The position numbers and the translations under genes were made by a program. The notes under the pieces were generated by a model, which saw only the letters and a list, made by a program, of their open reading frames with translations, had not been told where the DNA came from and did not search any database. From Sphingomonadales bacterium (GTDB lineage Bacteria > Pseudomonadota > Alphaproteobacteria > Sphingomonadales > Sphingomonadaceae), in assembly GCA_025360285.1 (NCBI GenBank), contig JANYCM010000377.1:1-7944 (forward strand): 7,944 bases of DNA, read 5' to 3'. Positions 6,761-7,944 of the stretch are shown here, piece after piece. Position 1 is the first letter of the stretch. Every line of letters starts with the position of its first letter.

Positions 6761-6766
6761 CTCAGC

Positions 6767-7594
6767 GTGACCGACACCGCCCCCGCAACCGTCACCATCG
6801 AAAACCGCATCGCCTGGTTGAAATTCAACCGGCCCGACAAGCGCAACTGCATGAACCCGGCGCTCAACCGGGCGATGGGCGAATTGCTGCATGATCTGGA
6901 ATATCGCGATGATGTTGGCGTGCTGGTGCTGACCGGCGAAGGCAGCGCCTGGTCGGCCGGCATGGATTTGAAGGAATATTTTCGAGAAAATGAAGCCAGG
7001 GGCCTGGGCGCCGTGCGGCAGGCGCAGGCCGAGGCCTATGGCTGGTGGCGGCGGCTGCGCTGGTTCCAAAAGCCGACGATCGCCATGGTCAATGGCTGGT
7101 GCTTCGGCGGCGGCTATGGGCCGCTGTTTGCCTGTGATCTGGCCTTTGCCGATGAAGACGCCCAGTTCGGGCTGAGCGAGATCAACTGGGGCATATTGCC
7201 GGGCGGCGGGGCGACCAAAGTGGCCGTCGAACTCCTGTCGATGCGCGACGCCATGTATCACGCGATGATGGGTGAAAATATCGACGGGCGAAAGGCGGCG
7301 GCCTGGAAACTGGTCAATGAGGCCCATCCCGCCGACCGGTTGCGCGATCGCGTCGTTGAAGTGGCGAACGTCCTGCTCAAAAAGAATCCGGTGGCGCTGA
7401 AGGCCACCAAGGATGCCGTGCGCCGCGTCGGTGCGATGACCTATGACGAGGCCGAGGATTATCTGATCCGTGCCCAGGAGGCCGCGAACAGCTTCGACAA
7501 TGATGGCCGCAAGGAAGGCATTCGCCAGTTCATCGATGAAAAAAGCTTCAAGCCGGGGCTGGGTGCCTATGACCTGGGCAAGCAGCCGGCCTGA
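6767..7594 (+). CDS. ferB: p-Hydroxycinnamoyl-CoA (feruloyl-CoA) hydratase-lyase
   Basis: This 275-residue crotonase-superfamily enzyme hydrates feruloyl- or p-coumaroyl-CoA and then cleaves it to vanillin or 4-hydroxybenzaldehyde plus acetyl-CoA. It starts at a GTG. Segments typical of hydroxycinnamoyl-CoA hydratase-lyases are FNRPDKRNCMNP near 24-35, SAGMDLKEYFRE near 63-74 (Met66, Tyr71), GWCFGGGYGPL around 110-120, LSEINWG with Glu138 and Trp141, and a C-terminal FIDEKSFKPGLGAYDLGK. Glu138 and Trp141 correspond to Glu143 and Trp146 of the Pseudomonas fluorescens enzyme. Two positions that assist catalysis there differ: Ser123 is Gly118 and Tyr239 is Ile234 (numbers recalled from memory). 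The catalytic glutamate is intact, so activity is expected but its details may differ. The symbol follows sphingomonad usage; the same enzyme is called ech or HCHL elsewhere. An ordinary enoyl-CoA hydratase is less likely given MDLKEYF, EINW and the neighbours. Confidence 0.88.
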   Translation: MTDTAPATVTIENRIAWLKFNRPDKRNCMNPALNRAMGELLHDLEYRDDVGVLVLTGEGSAWSAGMDLKEYFRENEARGLGAVRQAQAEAYGWWRRLRWFQKPTIAMVNGWCFGGGYGPLFACDLAFADEDAQFGLSEINWGILPGGGATKVAVELLSMRDAMYHAMMGENIDGRKAAAWKLVNEAHPADRLRDRVVEVANVLLKKNPVALKATKDAVRRVGAMTYDEAEDYLIRAQEAANSFDNDGRKEGIRQFIDEKSFKPGLGAYDLGKQPA

Positions 7595-7599
7595 TCCGC

Positions 7600-7944
7600 G
7601 TGGCGGCGCCCGTCGATAACGTCGCCCTGCAGGCCTTGTTAGGGCCGGACCGTCTCGCGGCCAGCGATCTGGCGAGCGAGCGGTGCTGGTCCTATGCCGC
7701 GCTCGACCGCGATGTGGCGGCGTGCGCGGCCGTTCTGCGCGGGCATGGTATCGGCGTCGGTGACCGGGTGGCGGCGCTGGCGCGCAATGGCGTGTTGCTG
7801 ATCATCCTCCATCACGCCTGCGCGCGGATCGGCGCTGCCTATGTGCCGCTCAACTGGCGGCTGGCCGCGGCGGAGCTTGCATGGCTGATCGATGATGCTG
7901 GCCCGGCGCTGCTGATCCACGACGATGGCATGGACCGCGGCGTG
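7600..7944 (+). CDS. Acyl-CoA synthetase N-terminal fragment, probable feruloyl/p-coumaroyl-CoA synthetase
   Basis: An open frame begins at GTG 7600, five bases after the hydratase-lyase stop, and runs off the window after 115 codons. The visible protein has the N-terminal layout of AMP-forming (ANL superfamily) acyl-CoA synthetases: WSYAALDRDVAACAAVLRGHGIGVGDRVAAL near residues 30-60, then NGVLLIILHHACARIGAAYVPLNWRLA near 63-90, and the ELAWLIDDAGPALLIHD segment near 93-109. The ATP-binding P-loop and later core motifs lie beyond the edge, so substrate class cannot be read directly. Position next to the hydratase-lyase and aldehyde dehydrogenase points to CoA activation of ferulate or p-coumarate. 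The frame is open upstream only to about 7573, and no ATG occurs before position 7930, so GTG 7600 is the best start. No clear Shine-Dalgarno precedes it, so translational coupling is likely. Confidence 0.8.
   Translation, partial: MAAPVDNVALQALLGPDRLAASDLASERCWSYAALDRDVAACAAVLRGHGIGVGDRVAALARNGVLLIILHHACARIGAAYVPLNWRLAAAELAWLIDDAGPALLIHDDGMDRGV

Noticed and set aside
6182..6766. 195-codon N-terminal extension of the hydratase-lyase
   Set aside because: It runs across the 3' part of the aldehyde dehydrogenase gene in another frame. GTG 6767 has a ribosome-binding site and the correct family N-terminus.
5401..6963. 520-residue open frame on the - strand across the aldehyde dehydrogenase gene
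   Set aside because: It is a mirror of a high-GC gene with strong third-position G/C bias. Its translation is low-complexity and resembles no family I know, while the + strand has a complete ALDH with all catalytic residues.
7639..7920. 93-residue - strand frame at the right end
   Set aside because: The + strand there carries an uninterrupted AMP-forming synthetase N-terminus. The - strand frame is its shadow.

Overview
The window looks like part of an aromatic-acid catabolic operon from a high-GC alphaproteobacterium, most probably a sphingomonad. The evidence is the gene order ligJ-ligA-ligB-ligC, which as I recall is the order in Sphingobium sp. SYK-6, close sequence resemblance to the SYK-6 Lig proteins as I remember them, and about 65% G+C (one sampled line counted). 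Species cannot be assigned. All genes are on the + strand. Intergenic gaps are at most 16 bases, and I see no internal terminator or promoter.

Layout. (1) Positions 1 to about 190 are AT-rich (52 of the first 180 bases are G or C, about 29%) and carry an open frame unlike everything after it. (2) From about 188 the sequence turns abruptly GC-rich, in the middle of a gene for a 6-phosphogluconate/3-hydroxyisobutyrate-dehydrogenase-like oxidoreductase. Its N-terminal dinucleotide-binding motif is missing and replaced by the AT-rich frame. (3) At 958-4152 lie ligJ (4-oxalomesaconate hydratase), ligA and ligB (protocatechuate 4,5-dioxygenase) and ligC (4-carboxy-2-hydroxymuconate-6-semialdehyde dehydrogenase). 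(4) At 4149-5306 is pobA (4-hydroxybenzoate 3-monooxygenase). (5) At 5323-7594 are a vanillin/4-hydroxybenzaldehyde-type aldehyde dehydrogenase and a hydroxycinnamoyl-CoA hydratase-lyase. (6) From 7600 to the window edge is the N-terminal part of an AMP-forming acyl-CoA synthetase, probably the feruloyl/coumaroyl-CoA synthetase.

The genes form an almost continuous route. A hydroxycinnamate is activated by the synthetase and cut to an aromatic aldehyde plus acetyl-CoA by the hydratase-lyase, then oxidised to the benzoate by the aldehyde dehydrogenase. For p-coumarate, PobA makes protocatechuate, LigAB opens the ring between carbons 4 and 5, and LigC forms 2-pyrone-4,6-dicarboxylate. LigJ acts further down. 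LigI (lactonase), LigU (tautomerase), LigK (aldolase), a vanillate demethylase, a transporter and a regulator are not in the window.

The main points for a second look are the composition breakpoint at about 188, the orphan dehydrogenase coupled to ligJ, the single-operon packing of funnel and ring-cleavage genes, and two changed active-site positions in the hydratase-lyase. I did not find an unmistakably new system. The pathway is known, and the novelty is in its arrangement and in the unexplained dehydrogenase.
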